Below, in pieces: positions 17,441 through 26,730 of a DNA stretch of 64,000 bases (within the stretch, counting starts at the first letter, position 1; every line of letters begins with the position of its first letter). The notes beneath the pieces were generated by a model that saw only the letters and a list, made by a program, of their open reading frames with translations, did no database searches and was not told the DNA's origin. This DNA is from JAJDAH01 sp964487605 (GTDB taxonomy: Bacteria > Myxococcota_A > Polyangia > Polyangiales > Polyangiaceae): the NCBI GenBank assembly GCA_964487605.1, contig CAZARU010000019.1, positions 14,772-78,771 of the forward strand. The letters are read 5' to 3'. A program made the position numbers and the translations under genes.

Positions 17441-19213
17441 GTGAACCTCGCGCTCATCGGCAACTGCGCGTATCAGGCGCTCCTCGACGAGTCTGCGCGC
17501 GTCGTCTTCCTGTGCTGGCCCAGGTTCGACTCCAGCTTCGTGTTCGGATCGCTCCTCGATTCGGTCAAGGGCGGCGAGTTCTCGATCCTTCCGAGCGACC
17601 CGGATGCTGCCATCCGCCAGGGGTACCTGCCCAACACGAACGTGCTTCGGACCGTGTTCGACGCGCCGTCCGGGTCGTACGAGGTCACCGACTTCGCGCC
17701 GCGTTTTCTCCAGTACGAACGGTCGTTCAAGCCCACGATGCTGGTGCGCCGCGTACGTCCCCTGGCCGGGAATCCCCGCGTGCGGGTCACGTGCAACCCG
17801 GTCTACGACTACGGGCGGCTCGTGCCCGGAGTGCACTCGGCCAGCAACCACATCCAGTGGAGCATCCCCGACGCGCAGCTGAGGCTCACCACCAACGTAC
17901 CGTTGTCGTACGTCAGGGAGTCACGGTCCTTCGCGCTCGAGGGCGACAGCTACTTCGTGCTCACGTGGGGCCAGCCGCTCGAGGCCGCTCTGGCCGAGAC
18001 GTGCGAGAGCTTTCTCGGCAGGACGCGTCGCTACTGGGAGAGCTGGGTCAAGCACACGGCGCTGCCCGGTTGCTTTCAGGAGGCGGTCGTTCGGTCGGCG
18101 CTCGTGCTGAAGCTTCATCAGTTCGAGGACACCGGAGCCATCACCGCGGCGGCGACCACCGGTCTCCCGGAGTACCCGGGCTCGGGCCGCACGTGGGACT
18201 ATCGGTACTGCTGGATCCGCGACTCGTACTTCACGCTGCGCGCGATGAGGAGGCTCGGACACTTCGAGGAGTTCGAAGCGTTCGCGTCGTTCATCAAGAA
18301 TCGCGCGGAAGACTCCCCCGATCACATCCAGCCGGTCTTCGGCATCAGCGGCGAAAAGGAGCTGACGGAAGTGGTGCTCGACCATCTCGCGGGGTATCGC
18401 GGCGAGGGGCCGGTCCGCGCGGGAAACGACGCCTTCCGTCAGGTGCAGAACGACGTCTACGGCGAGATGATCGCGGCGATAGCTCCGCTCTACCTCGACA
18501 TCCGTTTCCAGCCGGAACGATTCGAGCGCTCGGAGCCTCTCATTCGCCGTCTGGTCAAGGCCAGCGCGGCGACCCTGGAGACACCGGACGCCGGGATCTG
18601 GGAGTACCGAGGAGAGCAGCGCATCCACACGTTCTCGCTCCTGATGCACTGGGTGGCCGGTGTGGTGGGCGCGCGCGTCGCCGCGCGTCTGGACGACTAC
18701 GATCTCGAGCAGAGCGCCCGGGAGCTCGGCGAGCGCGCGCGAGCCCTCATCGAGGAGCGCTGCCTCCGCCCCGACGCCGGGTTCTACGGAGACAGCACCA
18801 CGACGGACAACGCCGACGCTTCGCTGCTCATGATGGTCAACCTCGGCTTCCTCGAGCGAACCCATCCCCACGCCGAGACCCACGTGCGTACCCTCGCGTC
18901 TCGGCTGAGCGTCGCCGGCTCCCTCATGCGCCGCTACCAGCACTTCGACGGGATAGGTGACACGCACGCGACGTTCACGGTGTGCGGCTTCTGGCTCGCC
19001 GAAGCACTCGCACGTCTGGGACACACCGACGAGGCCCGCGCGTGCTGCGCGCAGCTCCTGACGCATGCGAGCCCGCTGGGCCTCTTCAGCGAAGATCTCG
19101 ACCCCGTGACGGGAGAGCAGTGGGGAAACTTTCCGCAGACGTACTCCCACGTGGGCCTCATCAACGCCGCGTTCGCCATCTCCTCCGTGCAGAGCGAGGT
19201 CGGCGACCCGTGA
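17441..19213 (+). CDS. GH15-family glycoside hydrolase (glucoamylase- or trehalase-like)
   Basis: A 590-aa cytoplasmic-type GH15 enzyme. An N-terminal beta-sandwich (LIGNCAYQALLDESARVVF, CWPRFDSSFVFGSLLD) precedes an (alpha/alpha)6 barrel with GRTWDYRYCWIRDSYFTLRA, GIWEYRGEQRIHTFSLLMHW (general-acid Glu region), NADASLLMMVNLGFLE and SEDLDPVTGEQWGNFPQTYSHVG (general-base region). Bacterial GH15 proteins of this architecture include glucoamylase/glucodextranase-like enzymes and trehalases. Divergent placement beside otsAB favours a role in trehalose turnover, but that is inference. No signal peptide. GTG start at 17441. Confidence 0.88.
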   Translation: MNLALIGNCAYQALLDESARVVFLCWPRFDSSFVFGSLLDSVKGGEFSILPSDPDAAIRQGYLPNTNVLRTVFDAPSGSYEVTDFAPRFLQYERSFKPTMLVRRVRPLAGNPRVRVTCNPVYDYGRLVPGVHSASNHIQWSIPDAQLRLTTNVPLSYVRESRSFALEGDSYFVLTWGQPLEAALAETCESFLGRTRRYWESWVKHTALPGCFQEAVVRSALVLKLHQFEDTGAITAAATTGLPEYPGSGRTWDYRYCWIRDSYFTLRAMRRLGHFEEFEAFASFIKNRAEDSPDHIQPVFGISGEKELTEVVLDHLAGYRGEGPVRAGNDAFRQVQNDVYGEMIAAIAPLYLDIRFQPERFERSEPLIRRLVKASAATLETPDAGIWEYRGEQRIHTFSLLMHWVAGVVGARVAARLDDYDLEQSARELGERARALIEERCLRPDAGFYGDSTTTDNADASLLMMVNLGFLERTHPHAETHVRTLASRLSVAGSLMRRYQHFDGIGDTHATFTVCGFWLAEALARLGHTDEARACCAQLLTHASPLGLFSEDLDPVTGEQWGNFPQTYSHVGLINAAFAISSVQSEVGDP

Positions 19214-19231
19214 CCCCCGACGGCACGGCCG

Positions 19232-21061
19232 TCACTCCCGCACCACCACCAGCGTCCCCTCCCCCATGTCGGGGCCCACGTTCACGCCGTGCCAGCCGTC
19301 CGGTACGGGCGGATCGGTCCAGAGGAAGGCGACGCGTGCGTCCACGGGGGAGAGATTCACGCAGCCGTGGCTCCGCGGGACGCCGAAGACGTCGTGCCAG
19401 TAGGCACCGTGGATGGCGTAGCCCGCGGCGAAGTACTGGATCCACGGGACGTCTCGCAGTTCGAAGTTCTCCGAGCCACGACGCATGGTGACTCCGTACT
19501 CCGGATGACGCCCCTTCTTCACGTTCAAGAGGCGCCGCTGATCCTCCTCCGAGAGCTTCTCGCCGTTCTTCTCGGCGGCGCGCAGGCGCTCGACCGTGGC
19601 GAGGGCTTCGTCCGACAGCCGCGGCGACCGAACGCCCTTGCTCCCACCCAGCACCGTGGAGTTCTCCTCGGAGTCCATCGCCGCGGCGACGTGCTTGGAC
19701 TTCAGCCGGAACGAGCCCTGGGGCGTGGCGAGTGTCGTCTTCGGATCGCCGATCCGATCTCGTCCGGTGGAGACCAGGGTGGCGTACCAGGGCCTCTTGC
19801 CCTCGTAGAGCACCAGCGTCTGCTGCAGCAACGAGATGTCGATCCACTTCTCGCCCTTCTCGGCCTCCGGGGGGAACGTGGGCGGCAGCGCCACGACGCC
19901 CACGTCGTTCGCCGCCACCCACCGCTTGGGGTCCTTCAGCGTCTGGTAGAACCGCCTCCCGGCCTTGATGCGCGCGTGTCCCGTGAGCGGGACCACGACG
20001 CGATGGGGCAGATCGTCGGCGGTCCTGGCTTCGTCCCGATTCTTGATGAGCTTGTACGTCTTGGAGTCCCGCTTCGCGACGAGGGCGAACGGCACGGGCA
20101 CGCCTTCGGTGATCTCGATGCCGTGGAACGGCGAGCCCGTGTCCGGCTTGACCTTGGTCGTGGGGATCAGCCGCAGATCGACGGTGACGGCGAACCGACG
20201 CCGCAAGCCGCCGTCCTCGGCGACGAACGCGTCGACGAACGAGAGCCCCGTCTTGCGCCGTACCCGATCCGCGAACACGGCGTAGGCGGGAACGTCGAAG
20301 CCCGACACGTTGGGCACGGCCCGACCGCCCTCGAGCCAGAAAGGGCGTCGGTTCTCGTCCGCGTCACCGCCGAAGAGTTCGTTCAGGCCGAGCGCCGTCG
20401 ACGGACGAGCCTCGGTCGGCGCTCCGCCTCGAATCGGCAGACCGCGCCGGTCCAGCGGCACGTCGTTCGCGCCGCTCACCACCGCCTGCCACTCGCCGAC
20501 GTTCTGCTCGAAGGTGGCAAGGTGCTCTTCGAGCTTGAACTCGCTCTCGATCTGCTCCTTCTTGGTCGGCACGCGCAGGTACTGCGGCGCCGTCGCCCGA
20601 ACGAAGCCGTAGCGATAGGGCAGCGGCTTTCCGAGGTCGGCGCGCCGCGCGGCCGCACGCACGAGCGGTTCGTCGACGTTCGTGGTCGCCTCTGCGGTGC
20701 AGACGTGGCCCATGGGGTACACGCGGTACCACTCACCGACGCAGCCCTTTCCCTCCACGGGGTGCGGATCGCGGCTCAGCACGCCGCCGAGGCGAACGTA
20801 CCCGAGCTTGCGCGACTCGACGTCCGGCAGCTTGTAGATCGTCGCGGCGATGACCTTCGACGCCAGCTTCGGTGCGTCGAGAGGCGCCTTGGTGTCGAGC
20901 TCGCCATGATCCACCACGATGGACGAGATGGCGTTCGGCGACGTCGCGGACGTACCGGCGCTCGCGCTTGCAGCCCCGGTCGCGGAGCTGCCGCCAGGGA
21001 GGCGCTTGCACGCGCCGAGCGCGAGCGTGGCGAGCGCGACGTACGCCACCCAGTGGGACAT
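19232..21061 (-). CDS. L,D-transpeptidase (YkuD) lipoprotein
   Basis: A 609-aa envelope protein. Lipoprotein signal at 1-18 (YVALATLALGAC). Residues 30 to about 380 form a long N-terminal region unlike a standard LysM or peptidoglycan-binding domain, with repeated strings such as YKLPDVESRKLGYVRLGG (SH3b-like) and GFVRATAPQYLRVPT. The C-terminal YkuD domain holds TLVSTGRDRI, TPQGSFRLKSK and the catalytic motif YAIHGAYWHDVFGVPRSHGC followed by VNLSP. It would crosslink peptidoglycan 3-3 or attach proteins to it. ATG at 21061 places the signal peptide correctly. It lies downstream of the VanW gene, with its own promoter in the 67-base gap. Confidence 0.92.
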   Translation of the reverse strand: MSHWVAYVALATLALGACKRLPGGSSATGAASASAGTSATSPNAISSIVVDHGELDTKAPLDAPKLASKVIAATIYKLPDVESRKLGYVRLGGVLSRDPHPVEGKGCVGEWYRVYPMGHVCTAEATTNVDEPLVRAAARRADLGKPLPYRYGFVRATAPQYLRVPTKKEQIESEFKLEEHLATFEQNVGEWQAVVSGANDVPLDRRGLPIRGGAPTEARPSTALGLNELFGGDADENRRPFWLEGGRAVPNVSGFDVPAYAVFADRVRRKTGLSFVDAFVAEDGGLRRRFAVTVDLRLIPTTKVKPDTGSPFHGIEITEGVPVPFALVAKRDSKTYKLIKNRDEARTADDLPHRVVVPLTGHARIKAGRRFYQTLKDPKRWVAANDVGVVALPPTFPPEAEKGEKWIDISLLQQTLVLYEGKRPWYATLVSTGRDRIGDPKTTLATPQGSFRLKSKHVAAAMDSEENSTVLGGSKGVRSPRLSDEALATVERLRAAEKNGEKLSEEDQRRLLNVKKGRHPEYGVTMRRGSENFELRDVPWIQYFAAGYAIHGAYWHDVFGVPRSHGCVNLSPVDARVAFLWTDPPVPDGWHGVNVGPDMGEGTLVVVRE

Positions 21062-21069
21062 GGGTGGGG

Positions 21070-21097
21070 TGTGTACCGCAACCGGATGGTGTCGCAA
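21070..21097 (-). promoter_or_regulatory. promoter of the L,D-transpeptidase gene
   Basis: Minus strand TTGCGA (21097-21092), 16 bases, TACACA (21075-21070), then 8 bases to the ATG. No ribosome site is visible between. Confidence 0.35.
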
Positions 21098-21128
21098 GGA
21101 CGCGCGCCTGCGCGGTGTCAGCAGGGCA

Positions 21129-22541
21129 TCACGTCCCGCTCTGGTGGTCCGCCGGTGGATCGAGCAGCTCGAACTCGACGCGGGACGCACCCTGCGGCAG
21201 GTCGGGCAGCGTCGTCAGATCGTGGCCAGGACCCACCCAGAACACCTCGGGGACCGGTCGATAGGCACTCCGATACCTTCTCTCGAGCACCTTGCCCTCC
21301 GTGTCCTTCATGCGGACGACGCTGACGACGTCGTAGCCCTTGATACCCTTCTGACGCCGCAACCGTCGCTCCGCACCGAGCCACGTCTTCGTCGTGATGC
21401 GCCGGTAGAAGTCCTCGGTCCGAGTGACGGCGTAGTGGTAAAAGACGTTCGCTGGCGCCGGCCGGCCGAGGATCTCCACTCGGAGCCTGGTGGGTGATGG
21501 AGTGAACGCGTGCAGGATGAGCGGCGCCGCGTAGGTGTTCTTCACTTTCAGATCGACCTCGCCGTAGATCACCGTGGCGTCCAGACCGAGGGGGGCGTAG
21601 CTGCTCGGGCGACTGTGGCTGCGCCGCTCGACGATCTCGAGCAGGCCGTACACGGCGGCGGCGTGCAGCGTGGAGGCCACCTGGCACGTGCCTCCCCCTA
21701 CCCCGGGCTCCAGCTCGTCGCGGACGATGACCGGCGCCCAGACGAAGCCACGGTCGAGCCTTCTGGGCCCCACCAGTTGATTGAAGCTCACGGTCTGGCC
21801 CGGCGCGATCACGGTGCCGTTCAACAGCTCGGCGCCGCGGCGGATGTTCACGGCGCGCCCCTCTCCGGTCCCGCCGAAGTCCGTCTCGAACCCGGCCAGG
21901 ATCTGGGTCACGTCGACGTCGGCGAGCATCCGCGAGGTGACCGTGGCGGGCACGTCGGCGAGGGCCGCGACGAACACGGCGTCGTCCTCACGTTCGCCCA
22001 GACGGATGCGCTCCACGGTGCCCTGCACGTCCAGCCGGACCCCAGGGACGTCGTCCACGCGCTCGTGCCGCACGAGATCCAGCCGGGCGTCGATCGGATC
22101 CACGTAGACGTCCGGCTCGATGGACGCGAGCCACGCCGTCGCCCGCTGCTCGTCGAACCGGAACGAGAGCGGCGTGTCCAGATCGCCCTGACGCGCACGC
22201 CACGCTCTGTGGAGCCGTGCTCCCACCGAGCCGTCCCGGCCGGGAGCGAGCGCGGCGTCGAGGGTGGCCCCCACGTCGAGCTCGATGCCGAGCGCCGCGA
22301 ACGTCGTCGGGACGAGACCCTGGGGCGTCTCCACCCAGGCGGCCTTCTCGCCGAGCGCGACGCGTCTGCGCTCGAGCCAGTCCCCGAGGCGCAGGTCCTG
22401 GGGCTGCAGCTTCCCGCCCACGTACGCCCCGGCCAGCGTCCTGCCGGACGGCAGCCACGCGCGATGGACGTAGGCCGCCGCCCCCGCGGCCGTTGCCGCC
22501 AGGGTCGCGAGCATCAGCGCTCCGAAGAGGTCACGCCTCAC
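21129..22541 (-). CDS. VanW-family protein
   Basis: About 470 aa. A single N-terminal hydrophobic segment (LFGALMLATLAATAAGAAAY) anchors or exports it. Residues 35-230 resemble the peptidoglycan-binding-4/YoaR-like region that often precedes VanW (repeat-like blocks DLRLGDWLERRRVALGE and FEWD-like beta elements). The VanW domain contains GEGRAVNIRRGAELLNGTVI, PGQTVSFNQLVGPR, VGGGTCQVASTLHAAAVYGL and SRPSSYAPLGLDATVIYG. VanW proteins occur in some vancomycin-resistance clusters, but the biochemical role is unknown. GTG at 22541 precedes the hydrophobic segment; no Shine-Dalgarno. It is adjacent to an L,D-transpeptidase, suggesting a cell-wall role. Confidence 0.87.
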   Translation of the reverse strand: MRRDLFGALMLATLAATAAGAAAYVHRAWLPSGRTLAGAYVGGKLQPQDLRLGDWLERRRVALGEKAAWVETPQGLVPTTFAALGIELDVGATLDAALAPGRDGSVGARLHRAWRARQGDLDTPLSFRFDEQRATAWLASIEPDVYVDPIDARLDLVRHERVDDVPGVRLDVQGTVERIRLGEREDDAVFVAALADVPATVTSRMLADVDVTQILAGFETDFGGTGEGRAVNIRRGAELLNGTVIAPGQTVSFNQLVGPRRLDRGFVWAPVIVRDELEPGVGGGTCQVASTLHAAAVYGLLEIVERRSHSRPSSYAPLGLDATVIYGEVDLKVKNTYAAPLILHAFTPSPTRLRVEILGRPAPANVFYHYAVTRTEDFYRRITTKTWLGAERRLRRQKGIKGYDVVSVVRMKDTEGKVLERRYRSAYRPVPEVFWVGPGHDLTTLPDLPQGASRVEFELLDPPADHQSGT

Positions 22542-22548
22542 GCGGCCG

Positions 22549-22578
22549 ATCGTATCGGGCCGAGCGCCTCGGCGCCAA
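22549..22578 (-). promoter_or_regulatory. promoter of the VanW-family gene
   Basis: Minus strand TTGGCG (22578-22573), 18 bases, TACGAT (22554-22549), then 7 bases to GTG at 22541: a leaderless geometry. Confidence 0.42.
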
Positions 22579-22653
22579 ATGGGGGGCATGTGAGAGAGAA
22601 CGCTCGCGCCCCCGTCGCGAGTCCGACCGACCCGTACCGGCGGGGAGTTCGAG

Positions 22654-22659
22654 TAGGAT
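22654..22659 (+). promoter_or_regulatory. -10-like box before thiS
   Basis: TAGGAT ends 9 bases before the thiS ATG. No clear -35 and no Shine-Dalgarno are seen. Confidence 0.33.
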
Positions 22660-22668
22660 CGCGGCTTC

Positions 22669-22869
22669 ATGAAGCTCACCGTCAACGGGGAGGTGCAGGA
22701 CGTGCCGGACGGGACCACGGTGCGCGGCCTGGTCGAGTTGCTCGGACTGACCGATGGGCCCGTCGCCGTGGAGCGGAACCGAGAGGTCGTTCCCCGCGCC
22801 GACCACGCTGCCGTCGAACTCGCCGACGGCGACGTCGTCGAGATCGTCCACTTCGTGGGCGGCGGCTGA
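22669..22869 (+). CDS. thiS: sulfur carrier protein ThiS
   Basis: A 66-aa beta-grasp sulfur carrier for thiazole formation in thiamine biosynthesis. It starts MKLTVNGE and ends VVEIVHFVGGG, the diglycine tail that is adenylated and thiocarboxylated. No thiG, thiF or thiO lies beside it; its partners must be elsewhere, although the E1-like protein at 30047 could in principle serve it. It stops 5 bases before the convergent carbonic-anhydrase-like gene. Confidence 0.88.
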   Translation: MKLTVNGEVQDVPDGTTVRGLVELLGLTDGPVAVERNREVVPRADHAAVELADGDVVEIVHFVGGG

Positions 22870-22874
22870 CCCCG

Positions 22875-23384
22875 TCAGCGGTGACCGCGCGCCAGCTCCA
22901 CGTAGTGCCGCGCTCCGTCGCGCCCCTGACGCCACTCCTTCTCGGTGAGCTCGCGAACCACCTTCGCCGGGGCACCGCGCGCCATGGTCCGCGGGGGGAT
23001 CACCATGCCCGGCGGCACCACCGAGCCCGCCGCGACGATCGCCTCTGACCCGACCTCGCAATTGTCGAGGAGCACGGAGCCCATGCCGATGAGCGCGCCG
23101 TCACCGACCCTGGCCCCGTGGATGATCGCGCCGTGACCTACGGTGACGTCGGCGCCGATCTCGGTGTTCGAGATCCCCTGGCTCATGTGACAGCACGCGA
23201 GGTCCTGCACGTTCGTGCGCGCGCCGATACGGATGTATCCGACGTCGGCACGCAGGACGGCGCCATACCAGACGTTGGCCTCGGCGCCGAGCGTGACCGC
23301 GCCGACGACCGTGGCGTTGTCCGCCAGGAACACGCCCTCCCCGAGCACCGGGGCGTCACCACCTACCGCACGAACCAGGGCCAT
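22875..23384 (-). CDS. gamma-class carbonic anhydrase-like protein
   Basis: A 169-aa left-handed beta-helix (hexapeptide repeat) protein of the gamma-carbonic anhydrase/YrdA-PaaY group. Repeats run through VGAVTLGAEANVWYGAVLRAD, IRIGARTNVQDLACCHMSQ, VTVGHGAIIHGARVGDGALI and LLDNCEVGSEAIVAAGSVV. The three zinc His are at CCHM, VGHG and IIHG. Many family members show weak or no carbonic anhydrase activity, so the true substrate is uncertain. Its ATG shares one base with the miaB stop (TGATG), so it is coupled to miaB. Confidence 0.9.
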   Translation of the reverse strand: MALVRAVGGDAPVLGEGVFLADNATVVGAVTLGAEANVWYGAVLRADVGYIRIGARTNVQDLACCHMSQGISNTEIGADVTVGHGAIIHGARVGDGALIGMGSVLLDNCEVGSEAIVAAGSVVPPGMVIPPRTMARGAPAKVVRELTEKEWRQGRDGARHYVELARGHR

Positions 23385-24808
23385 CAGACGACCGGCAGCG
23401 CCCGTCGCGCGACGCCGCTCCTCGAGGTCTCCGCACCGGTGGAGCCCAGGCGCACCGGCTCGGCCTCGAGCGAATGCGCGAACGCGCGCCGAACCGTGAC
23501 GTCGAGGACGAGCCCGGTCGGGTCACGGTCGCAGGCGAGGTGGACGATCTCGTTTCGATCGGTGCGGCCGGAGAACGTATCGCCCTTGCCGCGCCCCTCC
23601 ACGAGCACGGATTGTCGCGTTCCGACGAGGCCTGCGAGGTGCTCGCGGCGCTGGGCTTCGCTGCGCTCGAAGAGGCGCTCGAGCCGCGCTGCCTTCTCGG
23701 TCTCCGGGACGTCGTCGCCGAGCTTCTGGGCGGGTGTGCCCGGACGCTGCGAGTACTTGAACCCGAACAGGCTGACGAAGCCGACGCGCCGCACGAGCTC
23801 GAGCGTGGCGACGAAATCTTCCTCGGTCTCGCCGGGGAACCCGACGATGACGTCGGTCGAGAGCGTCATCCCGGGGACGGCATCACGCAGCGCGAGGGTC
23901 CGCTCTTCGTACTCTGCGACGGTGTAGCGGCGAATCATCCTGCGAAGGACGCGATCGCTGCCGGACTGCACGGGCATGTGGACGTGCCGTGCGAGCACCG
24001 GCAGGTCCCGGTGCGCGGCGATCAGCGCCGGCGTGAGGTGCCGTGGATGGGGACTCGTGTAGCGCAGTCGCGCCAACCGCGGCGATCGGGCGGCTATGGC
24101 ACGCAGGAGAGCGGGGAACTGGCTCTCGTCGCGTCCCTTGCCGCGGTGACCGCCGGCCTGCTCGACCCGCAGCGCCTTCGAGGGGTCCAGGTAGCTGTCC
24201 ACCGTCTGCCCGAGCAGCGTGATCTCGCGCACCCCTGCTTCGACCAGCCGCTCGATTTCGCCCAGGACTTCCGGCGAAGGACGGTAGCGCTCGGGGCCCC
24301 GCGTGGTGGGCACGATGCAGAACGAGCAGCGCTCGTCACAGCCCTTCATGATCGTGACGAAGGCGGTCGGCGACGCCGTACCGACCGGAGGCTGCGCCGC
24401 CAGGAAGCGCGGCGCGTCCAGGTCGAACACGGTCCTCACCGTGGGCAGGCCGCCCGCGTCGATGTCCGCGAGCAGAGCCGGTAGCTCCCGGACGTTGTCG
24501 GGACCGACGACGAGGTCCACCGCGGGCATCGCGCGCAGCAGGGACTCGCCTTCCTGCTGGGCCAGACAGCCTGCGAGCGCCAGCACGACGCCGCGGCGTG
24601 ACGCCTTGTGGGACGCCAGTCTGCCGACCTCGCTGCGGAGCTTCTGGACCGCCTTCTCCCTCACACTGCAGGTGTTGAGCACGAGCAGGTCCGCCAGTGA
24701 GGGTGACGCCGTCGCCTCGTAGCCGGCCTCCCGAAGCACCTCCGCCATGCGGTCGGAGTCGTGCTGGTTCATCTGGCAACCGAAGGTGGTGAGATGATAG
24801 CGGCGCAT
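23384..24808 (-). CDS. miaB: tRNA-2-methylthio-N6-dimethylallyladenosine synthase
   Basis: Radical-SAM methylthiotransferase (474 aa) that adds the 2-methylthio group to i6A37 of tRNAs. UPF0004 domain with cluster cysteines in TTFGCQMNQHDS, LVLNTCSVREKA and LALAGCLAQQEG; radical-SAM CxxxCxxC in KGCDERCSFCIVPTTRGPE; HVHMPVQSGSDRVLRRM; C-terminal TRAM domain (SVLVEGRGKGDTFSGRTDRN). The ATG at 24808 directly precedes the conserved YHLTTFGCQMN; the open frame continues upstream but is not conserved-looking. An insertion of basic residues (GGHRGKGRDES) is present in the middle. Confidence 0.95.
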   Translation of the reverse strand: MRRYHLTTFGCQMNQHDSDRMAEVLREAGYEATASPSLADLLVLNTCSVREKAVQKLRSEVGRLASHKASRRGVVLALAGCLAQQEGESLLRAMPAVDLVVGPDNVRELPALLADIDAGGLPTVRTVFDLDAPRFLAAQPPVGTASPTAFVTIMKGCDERCSFCIVPTTRGPERYRPSPEVLGEIERLVEAGVREITLLGQTVDSYLDPSKALRVEQAGGHRGKGRDESQFPALLRAIAARSPRLARLRYTSPHPRHLTPALIAAHRDLPVLARHVHMPVQSGSDRVLRRMIRRYTVAEYEERTLALRDAVPGMTLSTDVIVGFPGETEEDFVATLELVRRVGFVSLFGFKYSQRPGTPAQKLGDDVPETEKAARLERLFERSEAQRREHLAGLVGTRQSVLVEGRGKGDTFSGRTDRNEIVHLACDRDPTGLVLDVTVRRAFAHSLEAEPVRLGSTGAETSRSGVARRALPVV

Positions 24809-24850
24809 GGTCGATGCCCGAGCCCGGCGGAACTTAGCATGGCATCCGGT

Positions 24851-24879
24851 TTGACCCGGGTCGGACCTTCCCTTACGCT
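24851..24879 (+). promoter_or_regulatory. promoter of the acyl-CoA synthetase gene
   Basis: TTGACC (24851-24856), a 17-base spacer and TACGCT (24874-24879), in the miaB/fadD divergent gap. Confidence 0.45.
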
Positions 24880-24945
24880 CCGCCCGCGTTTCCCGCCCCG
24901 AAATCGACACTTCGGGTGCGAGCGGAGACGCTGAAAGACCGGAGC

Positions 24946-26703
24946 ATGGCCGAGAAGTTTCTGACCCTGGTAGACCTCTGCGAGAAGAGCTGCGCGAAAT
25001 TCACCGCGAACCAGCTCTTCGGCACGAAGACGGCTGCCGGCTGGACGTGGATCACGTACGGCGAGTTCAAGAAGGACGTCGATCGCTTCAGGGGCGCGCT
25101 CGCTGCCCTCGGCGTCGGCCCCGGCGACAAGGTCGGCATCATCGCGGACAACCGCGTGGAGTGGGCCGTGGCCTGCTACGCCACGTACGGGCTCCGGGCG
25201 TCCTACGTCCCCATGTACCAGGCGCAGCTCCCGAAGGAGTGGGAGTTCATCCTCGACGACTGCGGCGCCAAGGTGTGCATCGCCGCGACGAACGACATCT
25301 ACGAGGCTCTGGGCGAGATCCGGAAGAACGTCGCGAGCCTGCAGCACGTCATCGGTCTCGATCTGAAGGCCGACCACGAGGCGTCCTACGCCGCGATGCT
25401 GAAGAAGGGTGACGAGTCTCCGGCGGAGGTTCAGACGCCGGACCCGTCGGAGATTGCCGGTCTCATCTACACCTCGGGAACGACGGGAAAGCCCAAGGGG
25501 GTGATGCTGAGTCACGCGAACCTGGCTGAGAACATCAACGCGATCAAGAGATGGTTCGCGTTCGAGCCCGGCGACCGGTCACTGTCGTTCCTGCCGTGGG
25601 CGCACTCCTTCGGGCAGGTCGTGGAGCTGCACGGCCTGTTGAGTGACGGGTGCTCCATGGGCATCAACGACGAGATCCCGAATCTGGTCGGGAACCTGGC
25701 CGAGGTGAAGCCGACCATCCTGTTCGCCGTGCCGCGCATCTTCAACCGCATCTACGACGGCGTGAACAAGCAGATGACTGAGAAGCCAGGCTTCATCCAG
25801 ACGCTGTTCCGTACCGCGATACGAGCGGCCACCAAGAAGGGCCGCGGGCAGGCCGTCGGCGTCATGGAGGGGATGGCGCTCTCCATCGCCGACAAGATCA
25901 TCTTCTCGAAGATTCGCGAGAAGTTCGGGGGGCGGCTGAAGTATGCGATCAGCGGCAGCGCCGCCCTCAGCACCGAGGTCGCCGAGTTCATCGACGCCCT
26001 CGGCATCGACGTTTACGAGGGCTACGGCCTGACGGAGACGAGCCCGATCGCCACGGCGAACTACCCCGGTCATCGCAAGATCGGCAGCGTCGGCAAGGCC
26101 ATCGAGGGCGTGAAGATCGTGATCGACAAGGAGGCGACCGGGGACGCCGTCAATGGCGAGATCATCGTCTACGGCCACAACGTGATGCAGGGCTACCACA
26201 ATCGGCCTGAAGAGAACGCCCTGGTGATGATGCCGGACGGCGGCTTCCGAACGGGCGACATGGGTCGCGTGGACGACGATGGCTTCGTCTACATCACGGG
26301 TCGCATCAAGGAGCAGTACAAGCTGGAGAACGGCAAGTACGTCGTGCCGTCACCTCTGGAAGAGGAGATCAAGCTCTCCCCGTTCATCGCGAACGTGATG
26401 ATTTACGGCGACAACAAGCCCCACAACGTGGCGCTGGTCGTTCTGGACATGGAGGCCGTGAAGAAGTGGGGCGCCGAGCACGGCGTGACGAGCGACTTTG
26501 CCAAGAACGACAAGGTGCGCAGCCTCGTGCAGCAGGAGCTGGACGCGCGGTGCGCGAGCTTCAAGGGGTACGAAAAGCCCAAGACCTTCACGCTCGTGGA
26601 GGAGGACTTCACCACGGACAACGGCCTCCTCACGCCGACGATGAAGCTGAAGCGCCGGAACGTGATGGAGAAGTACGGCGACGCCCTGACGTCCCTGTAC
26701 TGA
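24946..26703 (+). CDS. fadD: long-chain fatty-acid-CoA ligase
   Basis: AMP-forming acyl-CoA synthetase (585 aa) activating long-chain fatty acids for beta-oxidation or lipid synthesis. P-loop-like motif IYTSGTTGKPKGVMLSH near residue 175; PWAHSFGQVVELHGLLSDG; adenylate motif YEGYGLTETSPI; GGFRTGDMGRVDDDGF; KEQYKLENGKYVVPSPLEEE; C-terminal TPTMKLKRRNVMEKY carrying the Lys region. The form resembles the eukaryotic-like/Acsbg long-chain group. ATG 24946 has GGAG close upstream; a GTG at 24916 would add ten residues. It is monocistronic, convergent with the metzincin gene. The exact chain-length preference cannot be read from sequence. Confidence 0.9.
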   Translation: MAEKFLTLVDLCEKSCAKFTANQLFGTKTAAGWTWITYGEFKKDVDRFRGALAALGVGPGDKVGIIADNRVEWAVACYATYGLRASYVPMYQAQLPKEWEFILDDCGAKVCIAATNDIYEALGEIRKNVASLQHVIGLDLKADHEASYAAMLKKGDESPAEVQTPDPSEIAGLIYTSGTTGKPKGVMLSHANLAENINAIKRWFAFEPGDRSLSFLPWAHSFGQVVELHGLLSDGCSMGINDEIPNLVGNLAEVKPTILFAVPRIFNRIYDGVNKQMTEKPGFIQTLFRTAIRAATKKGRGQAVGVMEGMALSIADKIIFSKIREKFGGRLKYAISGSAALSTEVAEFIDALGIDVYEGYGLTETSPIATANYPGHRKIGSVGKAIEGVKIVIDKEATGDAVNGEIIVYGHNVMQGYHNRPEENALVMMPDGGFRTGDMGRVDDDGFVYITGRIKEQYKLENGKYVVPSPLEEEIKLSPFIANVMIYGDNKPHNVALVVLDMEAVKKWGAEHGVTSDFAKNDKVRSLVQQELDARCASFKGYEKPKTFTLVEEDFTTDNGLLTPTMKLKRRNVMEKYGDALTSLY

Positions 26704-26730
26704 GGGGGCGCTTCCGTCGCGCGGCCGGCG

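Noticed and set aside
19289..21325. 678-residue open frame opposite the L,D-transpeptidase
   Set aside because: Composition is that of an antisense shadow; the YkuD motif is on the minus strand.
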